A stretch of 64,000 bases of DNA from Paraphaeosphaeria minitans (lineage: Eukaryota; Ascomycota; Dothideomycetes; Pleosporales; Didymosphaeriaceae): the NCBI GenBank assembly GCA_015832175.1, contig WJXW01000013.1:310001-374000 (forward strand), written 5' to 3'. How positions within the stretch are numbered: position 1 is the first letter of the stretch; each line of letters opens with the position of its first letter. The notes below the pieces were generated by a model, which was not told the origin of the DNA, made no database searches, and saw only the letters and a list, made by a program, of their open reading frames with translations. This document shows positions 44,120 through 54,338 of this stretch, piece by piece. The translations under genes and the position numbers were made by a program.

Positions 44120-45440
44120 CAATGTGTAATCAAATTCAAGTTAAACGACCCTACGCCGCACCAGTGCTCCCTCTGCGTCTTTTCTCTGGCTTGATCCAAC
44201 TCTGCGAGGAATTCGCAGCTTTGCTATCGATCAATATCCGACAAACCGACACCAGTGCCGCTCAGCGTTATTCGGAGAAAGTCCTCATCCCAATCGTCCT
44301 GCCAATCCTCGATTCAATCACCAATTCTTACCAAAAGATTGCCCCAGAGGTCTTTGATGCATACAAAGACCTCTTCGTACCAATCTGTACTTTCCCCGCA
44401 CGCCTCCATCAGCATGTCGCAACGAATGAGAAGTTGCCAGAATTGTCTAGGTACTTCCTCGGCTCATCCTCGTGCAACAGGTCTTCGGGCACTTAAGACA
44501 GTCGTGTCTCTCGGATAGAGGATCGCAGCGCGATCCGTAGCCATGAGAACATCATGCCTGAGGAAAAAATCAGCACGTGTGGCTGCCGCTGTCTGTGCTG
44601 AGCCCGCGGAACAAGATATTGTTACCCGGGAAGGGAGGATTCTCGATCCACAGCGAGAGGCTCGGTGCTGACACCTTTATGGACTACGCGGTCATTTACG
44701 CATCATTGGTAGTGAAAGAGAAGCGTGTGAGCTCGACTCGATCTTGTCACTCATGCCATTCCTCTATTCGATGATCTATAGGTGTGCTCCGTCGAGGCTG
44801 AAGGCTATGAACGCGTTACATCGGACCATGAATGCGGTGAAGTCCGATCTCTACATACATAGAGATGCTCCATCGTGGTGTCGCCGTTCATTTTCCTCAA
44901 GCTTTTCCACGTACCTTATCTGGAGACTAGGCTGTTTACAGTAAGGGCAAACCCTGGTGCGGCTCAGATTAGCGAGACCCCACGTGGCGGTGGCGCAACG
45001 AAAATCAGTCGTCAAACCCTGAGTCGCCATCGTCAAAGTTGCAACAGGGAAAGAGTTGTCGCTCTTGGTCGTGATGATTACCGAAACCAGAATATTCTTC
45101 AGATGGGCCCGAGGATGCAGGATTGTCGACACCATGTTAGAAACTCATTCCACTAATCAGCACCAACGCCGCGATGCTGCACGTTGGCCAGATGACAGGC
45201 GGTGAAAAAATTCATTTCAGGCGACGATGCCCGAGGACGAGGCTAGACTGAACTGCAAATGCCTCTTTATTAACCCTCGCTTGTCTTATCGTCATTTCTT
45301 ATCTTCCCCAGCTTTCAGTTCATTCCATCCACGTTCACTCCACATTTCCTTCGTCTTTTCTATTTTTTTGCTTCACGAGCACGGCGCCTCGGGACTCAGG
45401 GTACGGTACCACGGGATCTCTCTGGGTCAAGTTTAGTCCG
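44120..45440. other. 1.3-kb region with only a weak hypothetical frame
   Basis: A 124-codon ATG-initiated frame at 44122-44496 (plus) begins 3 bp after the receptor stop and includes plausible helical sequence (GLIQLCEEFAALLSINIRQT), but I do not recognise it and it has no supporting context. The rest (44500-45440) shows nothing apart from the likely promoter of the methyltransferase gene. Confidence 0.35.
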
Positions 45441-46592
45441 ATGAGCATCCTCACCTGCTGCGTGCCGCCGTCCAGCAGCCTCCCACCTGTCCGCTCTCTG
45501 CGCACCGTATCCGAGGACACCATCGTAACTGCACTCCACAGCCTCCAGGCGCTGTACTGTCCGCTGCGCCTACCCGTCACCCTCGCAAAAGATAAGGAAG
45601 CAGCGACCGCGCCCGTTGATTCCGGTTACGTTTCAGAAGATGAAGACGAGGTAGCCCCCCTCCAACGCCGATATTCCACTACCGAAGATGCCTTTGCTGC
45701 GCTTCGTGCCGAACCATACGAAAAGGACTTCACGGTGCGGTGGCTCACGAGCCTAATCGCACGCGCCTCAGAGCTTCCCTTCGACAGCGAGGAGGCGAGA
45801 GAGAAAGCCGTTGATGATGCTGCTTTCATTCTTAGCTCATTCAGCGATTCGCCCACCACTGAAGAAGATGAGGCGCTGACCCGCGACTTTGCGTTCCAAA
45901 CTTCGCACGGTTCGGACGTGGCTATTCAGATCAACGATGCCCCTTTGACAGGTGCTGACCACACTGACGTCGGCCTGCAAAGCTGGGGCGCCAGCATCGT
46001 GTTTTCGGAGTTGATGTGCAAGGACCCTGAGCGTTTTGGGCTGGACCAACTGCCCGAAGATGCCAGCATCATCGAGCTAGGCGCTGGAACGGCCTTGATA
46101 AGTCTGACTCTGGGCAAACTGCTTCCGTCCATAGGTGCGAAGGCCCAGATTCTGGCGACCGATTATCATACCGCCGTCCTTGAGAATGCGCGCACGAACA
46201 TTTCCACGAACTTCGGCACCGGCATCGCACCTGTCGACGCGATGTTGCTGGATTGGGCGACTCCACCACCGGCATTAGCAGCATCTGCAAATATTCTCTT
46301 TGCGGCGGATGTAGTGTATGCCCCGGAACATGCAGCATGGCTAAGGGACTGCGCTGCGCATCTCCTTGCCCCAGGAGGAACATTGTGGCTGGTGGTGACG
46401 ATGCGGAGCCATGGAAAGTTCAACGGTATTCCGGACACTGCGGAGACTGCGTTTGAAGACTTCGAGAGTACGAGAACGGCTGGAATGGTGTTGCGGATAA
46501 CTAACAAAGAGATTTTGGAAAAGAAGAGAGGGGTCGGCAGAGGAGATGAAAATGGTTATATGCTATTCAAGATTGGCTGGGTGAACGTCTGA
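45441..46592 (+). CDS. Family-16 (seven-beta-strand) protein-lysine methyltransferase, EFM2/FAM86-like
   Basis: Single exon, 383 residues. The N-terminal half (about residues 1-155) is a family-specific region with an acidic SGYVSEDEDE patch. The catalytic half shows DVGLQSWGASIVFSELM, typical of methyltransferase family 16; SAM motif I ASIIELGAGTALISLTLGKL; the acidic ribose contact ILATDY; then LLDWATPPPA and ILFAADVVYAPEHAAWLRD (the DxxY-like post-I region). The family modifies translation factors and other proteins. An N-terminal extension before a family-16 core fits yeast Efm2 (an eEF2 lysine methyltransferase) and FAM86, but substrate cannot be read from sequence. Probably cytosolic. 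Confidence 0.82.
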   Translation: MSILTCCVPPSSSLPPVRSLRTVSEDTIVTALHSLQALYCPLRLPVTLAKDKEAATAPVDSGYVSEDEDEVAPLQRRYSTTEDAFAALRAEPYEKDFTVRWLTSLIARASELPFDSEEAREKAVDDAAFILSSFSDSPTTEEDEALTRDFAFQTSHGSDVAIQINDAPLTGADHTDVGLQSWGASIVFSELMCKDPERFGLDQLPEDASIIELGAGTALISLTLGKLLPSIGAKAQILATDYHTAVLENARTNISTNFGTGIAPVDAMLLDWATPPPALAASANILFAADVVYAPEHAAWLRDCAAHLLAPGGTLWLVVTMRSHGKFNGIPDTAETAFEDFESTRTAGMVLRITNKEILEKKRGVGRGDENGYMLFKIGWVNV

Positions 46593-47073
46593 TAACGAGT
46601 AGAGGTTATGTTCTCGACAAAGATACCCTGGATGCTAAGAGTTAGAATTCATAGACATATACACACGTGAATAAATTCAACGATACGCCACCATCAAATT
46701 CGGTGGTCATTTTATGCCATTTGCATCTCGCACTCGTACACCAAACTCAAGGTGATCCGGAATCGTGCAATGGCGATGGTAAAGCTAAGGCAGATATTTA
46801 TCTCGATGGTCGGGCATTGTTTCAAGTGAATGCCGGTGAACACCTTTTCAACGCAGTGGATATATTCACACGACGCAAAGCGTGAGCTTCAAGGGCAACC
46901 TTCAACAATTCAGTCGTGACGAGAGTGGGTGCGAAGTGCTCCGTGGAATAGTACAGATCAACCCCGCTATCAACTGGCGCTAGCGTAAGTGTCCATTGCA
47001 GCTCGCCTGTTCCATCTCAGCATAGTCGCACATTTACATCGCCTCATCTCAAAGTCTGTATCAGACAGCGACA
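46593..47073. other. Tandem intergenic spacer
   Basis: 481 bp, holds the methyltransferase 3' UTR and the promoter or leader of the MetX-like gene. Nothing else recognised. Confidence 0.4.
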
Positions 47074-48045
47074 ATGTCATCTTCAGGAAAGTCAAAAGAC
47101 CCCCAAACCCATTACTATACCATCTCCAACTTCAAATTCGAGAATGGCGACACGCTCCCCGAAATCAAACTCGCCTACCAAATCCTCAACCCGCAAAATA
47201 CGAAAGTGGCCATCGTAAACACGTGCTTCAAAGGCCGCCTGAATGGGACCCTCACCCACTCTTCTGGCGCCTTCAAGGACCACAAGATCATTCTCATCGC
47301 ACTCCTCGGCAACGGCGAGTCAAGCAGCCCATCCAACACACCCAATTTCCCGACGACGCTCGAATACATGGACTGCGTACGCGCAGAGCATGCGCTTTTG
47401 ACTAGAGAACTCAAAATCGAAAGCGCAGATGCGATGCTGGGATTCTCCATGGGCGGACAGATCACCTATCACTGGATAACAATGTACCCGCAATTCGTGC
47501 GCAAAGCCATCATCGTGTGTTCCTCCGCGCGAACGAGTCGACACAATTTCCAGTTTCTCGAGGGTCCGAGGGCGGCGCTTGAGAACGCCAAAGACGAAGA
47601 GAGCGGCAAGTACGCGTTCGGGAAGGCGTACTCCGCATGGTTGACGAGCGCGGAGTGGTTCGACGAGGAGCTGTACAAGGCTATGGGTGCGCAGAGTCTT
47701 GCAGCCTGGGACAAGGCTGTGATGGACTCTTATCATGACTGGAGGGGCGGGGATTTGCTTGTGATGCTGGGAATGTGGCAGCGGGGTGACATTGCGCGGT
47801 GCGTTCCGCAAGCTAAGGGCGATCTGGCACATGTCTTGCAGACGATCGCGGCGAAGGTGCTGTTGATGCCTTGCGAGACAGATCAGTACTTTAGGCCGTA
47901 TGTTAACGAAAGGGAGAAGGAGAAGCTGAAGAGCGTGACTGTTGCGGTGGTTCCTAGTGTTTGGGGACACATCGTGGGCGGCAATGCGGATAAGGAAGCT
48001 ACTCAGTGGATGGATGATAAAATTCAGGACTTTCTGCACGAGTGA
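47074..48045 (+). CDS. Homoserine O-acetyltransferase (MetX)-like alpha/beta hydrolase
   Basis: Single exon, 323 residues. The opening YYTISNFKFENGDTLPEIKL with AYQILNPQNTK is the MetX-type N-terminus. Catalytic triad by position: nucleophile Ser125 in MLGFSMGGQITYHW, Asp270 in LLMPCETDQYF and His299 in WGHIVGG. True homoserine acetyltransferases are longer (about 370 or more residues) and have a lid domain with AGHAG/GGSMGG-type motifs. Here the elbow is GFSMGG and the lid is reduced, so this is better read as a fungal member of the wider family with unknown acyl substrate. A role in methionine synthesis is unlikely on this evidence. Confidence 0.8.
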   Translation: MSSSGKSKDPQTHYYTISNFKFENGDTLPEIKLAYQILNPQNTKVAIVNTCFKGRLNGTLTHSSGAFKDHKIILIALLGNGESSSPSNTPNFPTTLEYMDCVRAEHALLTRELKIESADAMLGFSMGGQITYHWITMYPQFVRKAIIVCSSARTSRHNFQFLEGPRAALENAKDEESGKYAFGKAYSAWLTSAEWFDEELYKAMGAQSLAAWDKAVMDSYHDWRGGDLLVMLGMWQRGDIARCVPQAKGDLAHVLQTIAAKVLLMPCETDQYFRPYVNEREKEKLKSVTVAVVPSVWGHIVGGNADKEATQWMDDKIQDFLHE

Positions 48046-48657
48046 GAAGATGGGACAGTAAAAGAATAAGATAGACCCTGGTCATGCATATAGTTGAGTA
48101 ATCGATGGTCCAATACCGAGATTGATTCAGAGACATTCATCAAGCCAGCGCTGAGCTGTCGCTGTTATTCATTTTGATAAGCCCGAGCAGTTCTTCCGGC
48201 ACTTTCAGAGGCGCGAAAAAAGAGTGCACGAAGAAAGATTGCACGAAGAAAGATTGCACGAAAAAAGATTGCACCGATAAAGATCGCACGAAACGAGTGT
48301 CAGATTAGGGTCGTGACTACATCCTATCGTAGATGGAAAAAGAGCGTTGGTCTTCGGTCTTCGAGAAGTAGCAGAAACACAAATATATACTGACAGACAG
48401 CTACATGAGAGGGAGCGTAACAGAACTGGCAACTCGCACAAACTTACGGTAACGAGACCGGGATTGATGACATTATGTGTCAAGGCCCAAGTTTTTGTGC
48501 TTTCGTTTTTGACCTTCATTTTCCTGTTTCCCTTGTTTGATTCCACCATGCTTGAGACCAGGCTCTGAAAAAAGCTCACCCCCGCCTACCAGTTCCTTCA
48601 GATCTCATCATCAGCATCACGAGGGTCATGTTCCTGCCAGTACTTCTCTTACTCGTC
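48046..48657. other. Convergent spacer with a 15-bp minisatellite
   Basis: 612 bp between the MetX-like stop and the end of the decayed molybdoenzyme gene. Contains the repeat listed below; otherwise no coding signal. Confidence 0.5.
48211..48296 (+). repeat. 15-bp minisatellite, about 5.7 copies
   Basis: Unit close to GCACGAAGAAAGATT; flanking units diverged (GCGCGAAAAAAGAGT, GCACCGATAAAGATC). Non-coding. Same period as the unrelated minisatellite at 10.1 kb. Confidence 0.88.
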
Positions 48658-50372
48658 CTAAGTTTGACTTGGGAATTGAACAGGCACCGTGATCGGACCG
48701 AATGGAATATCTGCCTTTTCTAACTCATCAAGACGTGTCTTAGTCAGCGGCTTAGTCTTGTTCACGCTGTAAACAGATATACGGTGGCATGAGCTGGTCA
48801 CGTGCAGGCCCCAGTTCCAGGCAGTTCGGATGTCAGGAGGCTGGTTGTTGAGGGCATTGTCCCAGCAGCGGCACACAATCTCGACCCAGCCCTCAACGTC
48901 GCATGGGAGGTCGAACTCGTAGGTGCGCCAGGTCCACTTGCGCTTCTTGGACATGTTCTCGGGCGGAACGGTGTACCAGTTGAACCCGCCATCCGCGGAG
49001 AGCTCTACACGTTCCGGCCAGCGACCACCGCCGGAGTATGCCCAACCTTTGCAGCGAATCTTGCCGTTGTGGATGACGACCTGCTTCGTCCAAGGAGACA
49101 TGATGGCTGAGCTGACCGGCATTTCCTGGATTTGGATATCATCTGTCATCCTGGCGTTGTGTTTTCCGATCTGCTATGGAAAGTAGAGATACTACTTGCT
49201 CTGGACAAACACCCTCGTCGGGTTCTTGATGGCCTTGATGCGATACAACCATTTCACACTCCTAGCACCAATGTAGCCCATCACTACGAGAGGTAAGGGG
49301 TACCCATGGATGCGCGGCAGGGCCTCCCCATTCATTCCCCAAGCCAAGAGCACCTCGTTCGCCTTGACCTTGGACCATGGCACACTAACGAGGTAGTTCA
49401 TCACTTCGTCATCTTTGAAGTAGGTATCAGCGCCGTAGAACTCAAGGTGTTTGGCACCATCTACCAAACCGCCACAGGCTTTGATCACTTTCTTGAGGCT
49501 GATGCCGACGTAAGTAATGGTGCCGATTGCACCTTCAGCCCATGGGGCTTGTGGAACCTCATCGCCCTATCCAGGATACTTCAAATCTGCTCAATCCGAC
49601 GTGTACCAGAGCACTGAATGGTCACTGTCTTCTCCACGCGAGGGAACTTGGACTCATCCATGAGGTCATCCAAGGTGAACGAGCGTGGCTCCTTGACAAG
49701 ACCATCCATGGTGAAACTGTAAACATCTTTGTCGATGATCGGAATGCCGCCATGGTTTCGCACAAAGTGCAACGGATTTGGCGTGATTTCTTTGGCAGTC
49801 ACAAAGCGCTTGGGGGGTTCTCCATTGTATGGAAACTGCAAGAGGTGGAGCATGTCAGAGTGCTTCTCTTTCAGAACCAGATCCCAGGAGTCGTCGGGGA
49901 TCTTAGCAAGTTCACCTCCAACCGCGTGGTGCCACATCTTCCAGTGCGTTCCTGGGAGAACTGGGTTCGTAATTGGGATGGGACCGAGCTGGAACTCGGG
50001 GTTCGGGAGGAAGGTTTGGGAAGTCAGGATTTTGTGCGCCGCTGCCTTCTTGTCGGGGTAATTCTCCCATTCTACGAACCTGAGCTCGCTTCAGTGAGTT
50101 TTCTACGATGAACGGCTTGTATCTAATTCTTTCGAAGCATTCTTGCCGTGACTTACCCAACCCAGCCTTTCCTCTCCCGAGTGAACAGCTTATCACGATC
50201 TCCGACAGCAGCGATCGCTTCTATGTCCTTGGTCAACTTCCCGAAGACTTGCGGAGCCATTTCCTTCGTCTCTGGGCCGCTCATGTCAAGCACCGGAAGG
50301 ACGGCCCCCTTTCAGACCTTGCTCAATCTTCCACTCATCAGGGCTGTTGGTGGTTTTCTCTGACATTGCCAT
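48658..50372 (-). pseudogene. Decayed sulfite oxidase-type molybdopterin enzyme gene
   Basis: Protein similarity runs the full length but the frame is broken. Segment order: N-terminus (ATG at 50372, KTTNSPDEWKIEQGLKGG), then a 1-nt shift at about 50286-50290 to MSGPETKEMAPQVFG; an intact intron 50156-50080; then GWVGFVEWENYP, WHHAVGGELAKIPDD, ITPNPLHFVRNHGGIP (Moco-domain signature) and VTIQCSGTRRIEQI with the molybdenum-ligand Cys. A frameshift follows at 49582-49586 and a TAG at 49567-49569. Next come VIKACGGLVDGAKHLEFYGA, MNGEALPRIHGYPLPLVVMG and WLYRIKAI, then TAG at 49192-49194 and TAG at 49174-49176. The dimerisation domain (MPVSSAIMSPWTK, GWAYSGGGRWPERVELSADG) is open to 48658. At least five lesions make a functional enzyme implausible. 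High residual similarity suggests recent loss. No heme or FAD domain is seen. Confidence 0.85.
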
Positions 50373-51958
50373 TGCACGAGTAGATCTTGCACCTCAAGGA
50401 AATTTTCAAATGTAACAGGCCTAACGAGTAATCGAAACTGTCTTTGTTGTCTGGTAAAACTTACAGTTGGATGCTTCCACCTTATTTGAAGACAAAGTTG
50501 GGCAATAATGGTGAATGAAGTATGCGGCTTGATGGTCCGGGCGCATCCCATTGGCTGCTTTCGGCTTGATGAGATGCATACCAAAGAAGCCGAATGCGGG
50601 CACGTCGATCGCGATTCGACAATCCTCACCTTGGATAGTACACTCACAAACACTCTTTTCTGAGTAAGCACGCCTAAGCGACGTGCGAAATGTGAAGAGC
50701 CCATTCCAATCGTCCACTGAGTGGTTGGTGCCTGAGTAGACCATCGATGCAACACCAGTCTTGTGCACGGAATGCACACATGCAGAGAGATAGCGACACG
50801 CCGGTTTTGAGAAAGTTTGACGGAATCCAAAACGGCGTTTTCGTGTGAATATGTAGCTGTTCCGTCTGGGTGGACCGTACGACAAGAGGTATAGATCTTG
50901 GAACATAAATTCCAGGCGGGGTTTGTTGCTTTACCTACAACCTACCATAGCTCCAATTCTTGACACAGCACAATTATTTGGTAACAGTGACTGATCCCCC
51001 TTGTCAATTCAAGGGAATACATCGTAGGCTGTGTATCTCGTTCTTGGCCGCGTCTCTTCGACTTACATGAAATCTTCTTCAGCGCTGGTGTAGGTTGTTT
51101 GAAAGGCCAGTACCAATGACTCGTATCCAGCCCGTTTGTGAGCGATTAATGATCAAATCATCATTCTCAAAGTCGATACCTATGGCCGAAGGCTTGTCAT
51201 TACACTACAGAGACTGGGCTGAAACTTCTTGAGGCCGTCTATTGCTTATACTTCTTATGACGGACAAAAAAATACATAGCAGCTCTACAAAGCATTAATT
51301 CATAAGAAAGCCACCACAGTGCCGATCACACAGTGAATATGCCCATGCTCGCTATCTACCTAATCTTTTAGGCATCGATGGGTTGTTCATCTCGGTACCG
51401 TCGGCCCGTCGGAGTCGAATTTCGCGCCGCATCTGACCCCTGTCTCCCCTGCGCGTTGGATTTCCTACCCCACTTGATATTCGCCCAACAAACGCAATCG
51501 TGCATGAGAGCAAGCTGCAAATGGTTGACCACTTGGATCGAAACATGGCCGAAAGATACCTCAGAAGGGACCGAACAGGCTGCAATGCATCACCTTGTTG
51601 ATTAAGCAGCTTACGAACTGAGACCTTGCTATCCATAGATATATGTCACCAGAGCTAACCGCCGCCTGAGATGTGAAACTATGTACCTACTCGTAGGCTG
51701 GAGAAACTCAGTCCGCTGCAGGTTTCCGGTGGAGGAATTGTCATTGGCTCCATCCTTTCCTTCTGTCAAGCTAGGCACATGTACTCGCCAAATGGCAGTG
51801 ATCTGCCGCCAACACACCGGCTAGCGATGTCACTTCTATGTAGATAATGCTCGCGCCCTCAACCGCATTCTCTTGATTGTCATCGGTATTCCCCTTTCTG
51901 AGCTGGAATCATCATCGAAAACAGCAGTAAACCCCATCTTGAGCCCGACATATCCATC
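50373..51958. other. Region between the decayed molybdoenzyme and GH31 genes
   Basis: 1.6 kb. A 161-codon ATG-started frame on the minus strand (50906-50421) has a non-random look (SVDDWNGLFTFRTSLRRAYS and DVPAFGFFGMHLIKPKAANG) but matches nothing I know; it may be a gene fragment. The rest (51000-51958) holds nothing recognisable. Confidence 0.35.
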
Positions 51959-54004
51959 ATGCTTTCTCGAGGGAAAGATCGCCTTGTCTTCAAATACGAT
52001 GCCGAGCAGATTTGGATTGAGCCATGGGGTTCAAATGCCTTACGGGTGCGGGCTACGAAAATGGCCTCTATTTCAAACGAGGACTGGGCCCTGCTCAAAA
52101 CCGAAAGATTGAATCCTACAATCGAGATTGGGGAAAGTTCGGGAATGATATCGAATGGCAATATCAAAGCAACCATCACCAAGCGCGGAAAGTTGACCAT
52201 CAGCAACGAGAATGGTAAAACTTTGCTTGAAGAGTACACACGGCATCGACACGATGTCATCGACCCCAAATGCAGTGCACTGGAAGTTGAGGCACGCGAG
52301 TTCAAGCCAATAATTGGTGGGAACTACCATCTCACTGCTCGTTTCGAGAGCTTAGATCCGAAAGAAAAGATATTTGGCATGGGACAGTATCAGCAACCAT
52401 TTCTCGATGTGAAAGGTACGCAACTGGAACTTGCACATCGAAACTCTCAGGCCAGCGTGCCTTTCGCTGTCTCCTCGCGTGGTTACGGCTTTCTTTGGAA
52501 CAATCCTTCCATCGGCAATGCGATCTTCGGTAAAAACATCATGAGCTTTGAAGCCCAGTCAACACAGGCCCTTGACTACTGGGTCGTGGCCGGTGACACG
52601 CCAGCCCGGATCGTGGAGTCGTACGCTAACGGCACAGGCAAGGTGCCCATGATGCCGGAATACGGCCTCGGGTTCTGGCAGTGTAAACTACGCTACCAGA
52701 GCCAAGAAGAGCTTCTCGAGGTAGCTCGAGAGTACAAACGCAGAGAACTGCCGATCGACCTCATTGTCATCGACTTCTTCCACTGGCCCTTCCAAGGTGA
52801 CTGGAGGTTTGACGAGACGTACTGGCCCGATCCTGGTAAGTGAATCATCAGCTAATGTCTGCCCATAAGCTTCCTGCTGACGAGTTTCGCTGCAGATGCT
52901 ATGATCAAAGAGCTGAAAAGCTTGGACATCGAGCTCATGGTGTCTATCTGGCCCACGGTAGATAAACGATCAGAAAACTTTGAAGAAATGCTGGAGAAAG
53001 GATACCTAATTCGCACAGAAAGAGGCGTTGGTGTTGCAATGACTTTTCAGGGACAAACCGTTCACTTTGATCCCACAAATCCAGGGGCTCGAGAATACAT
53101 CTGGGAGAAAGCTCCGACAAAATTACTTTTCAAGAGGTATAAAAGTGTTTTGGCTTGACGAGGCGGAACCCGAATACCGTGTATATGATTTTGAGAACTA
53201 TCGCTATCATCTAGGCCCAAACGTCGCAATCGGAAACATATTCCCTGTTGAGTATGCGCGAGCATTTTACGAGGGTCAAAGCAAGGAAGGGCAACAGAAC
53301 ATTGTCAACCTTATCCGTTGCGCGTGGGCTGGGAGTCAGAAGTACGGTGCTTTAGTCTGGAGCGGCGACATTGCCTCATCTTGGTCGACACTGCGAAATC
53401 AATTGGCTGCTGGACTGAACATGGGAATGTCAGGACTCCCTTGGTGGACAACTGACATTGGTGGTTTCCACGGAGGCAACCCCAATGAGCCAAAGTTTCG
53501 CGAGCTATTCGCGAGATGGTTTCAGTGGGGTACGTTCTGCCAGTTATGCGTTTGCATGGTGACCGTGAGCCTCGACAGCAAAAGGTCGGCTCTACCGGGG
53601 GTGCAAGCTGTCGCAGCGGCGCAGACAACGAAGTGTGGTCGTACAGACCAGAGGTTTACGAGATCTGCAAGAAATATATGAGAATCCGCGAGAATCTCCG
53701 TGCGTACACTCGGAAGCTCATGGCAGAAGCGCACGAGAAGGGATCTCCTGTGATGAGATCGGTGTTATACGAGTTTCCCGAGGATTCTGTGTGCTGGGAA
53801 ATAGAGGAACAGTACATGTTTGGCGACAAGTATCTGTGCTGTCCAGTTCTCGAGGCAGGTCAAGATACAATGACTGTGTATTTGCCTCGAGCGAACGGCG
53901 GCAGCAGGTGGAAATCAATCTGGGGGACAGATGAGTGGGAGGGAGGAACCACAATAGATGTAGCCTGTCCACTAGGCACGATGCCCATTTTTGAACGGCT
54001 TTGA
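51959..54004 (+). pseudogene. GH31 alpha-xylosidase gene with two frameshifts
   Basis: Exon 1 51959-52835 and exon 2 52896-54004 join in phase 1. Protein pattern: IWIEPWGSNALRVRATK, GMGQYQQPFLDVKG, FAVSSRGYGFLWNNPSIGNA, YGLGFWQCKLRYQSQEELLE, LPIDLIVIDFFHWPFQGDWR and TNPGAREYIWEK. The frame then shifts by one at about 53107-53110 (AAA run) to reach NYFSRGIKVFWLDEAEPEYR, which carries the nucleophile Asp, and then the acid/base region ALVWSGDIASSWSTLRNQLA and PWWTTDIGGFHGGN. A second shift at about 53538-53542 (short C run) reaches PVMRLHGDREP, EVWSYRPEVYEICKKYMRIR and the C-terminal beta domain. With both shifts ignored the enzyme would be full length (about 660 aa) with its catalytic residues. 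Either a recent pseudogene or two single-base sequence errors; the decayed neighbour favours the former. Confidence 0.82.
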
Positions 54005-54104
54005 GTTGGCTGCGCGCTATCAATGTGCCGAGCCCTGCAAGGGATATTTTTATTGAGTCGTGGCGTCTCGCTACCAGCTTCGCACCGTTGTATATTTGAT
54101 TGCT

Positions 54105-54338
54105 ATGTCCACGTCTCCTGCGAAGGGACAATATCCGGCTTTCCATTGCGCATTTTACAACCAGAGTCTCGGAAGGAAGTAGTATATCACCGGCCACAAG
54201 AGTTATCCATACACAGGAGAAGCCGTTCCGGTGTGTTCCATCTACTCCAAATGTTTTTCACGCCTCAATCTGCTCAATCGCCACATTTCAACACACGAGG
54301 AACAAGAGGTGGAGCCCATCGCACTGGCCAAGTCATAA
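54105..54338 (+). pseudogene. C2H2 zinc-finger gene remnant
   Basis: From an ATG at 54105 the frame reads FHCAFYNQSLGRK, a TAG at 54171-54173, a degenerate linker resembling HTGE-P in two alternating frames (the alternate frame reads IHTQEKPFRC), then CSIYSKCFSRLNLLNRHIST followed by HEEQE and a stop at 54336-54338. The second finger has the F-L-H-H spacing of a C2H2 finger but the first Cys pair is displaced. It looks like two fungal-type fingers broken by small indels and a stop. The boundaries are only where similarity is visible. Confidence 0.55.

Noticed and set aside
46593..47074. Methionine-pathway role for the 47-48 kb hydrolase
   Set aside because: It is shorter than true MetX and lacks the usual GGSMGG elbow, so only the family, not the pathway, is claimed.
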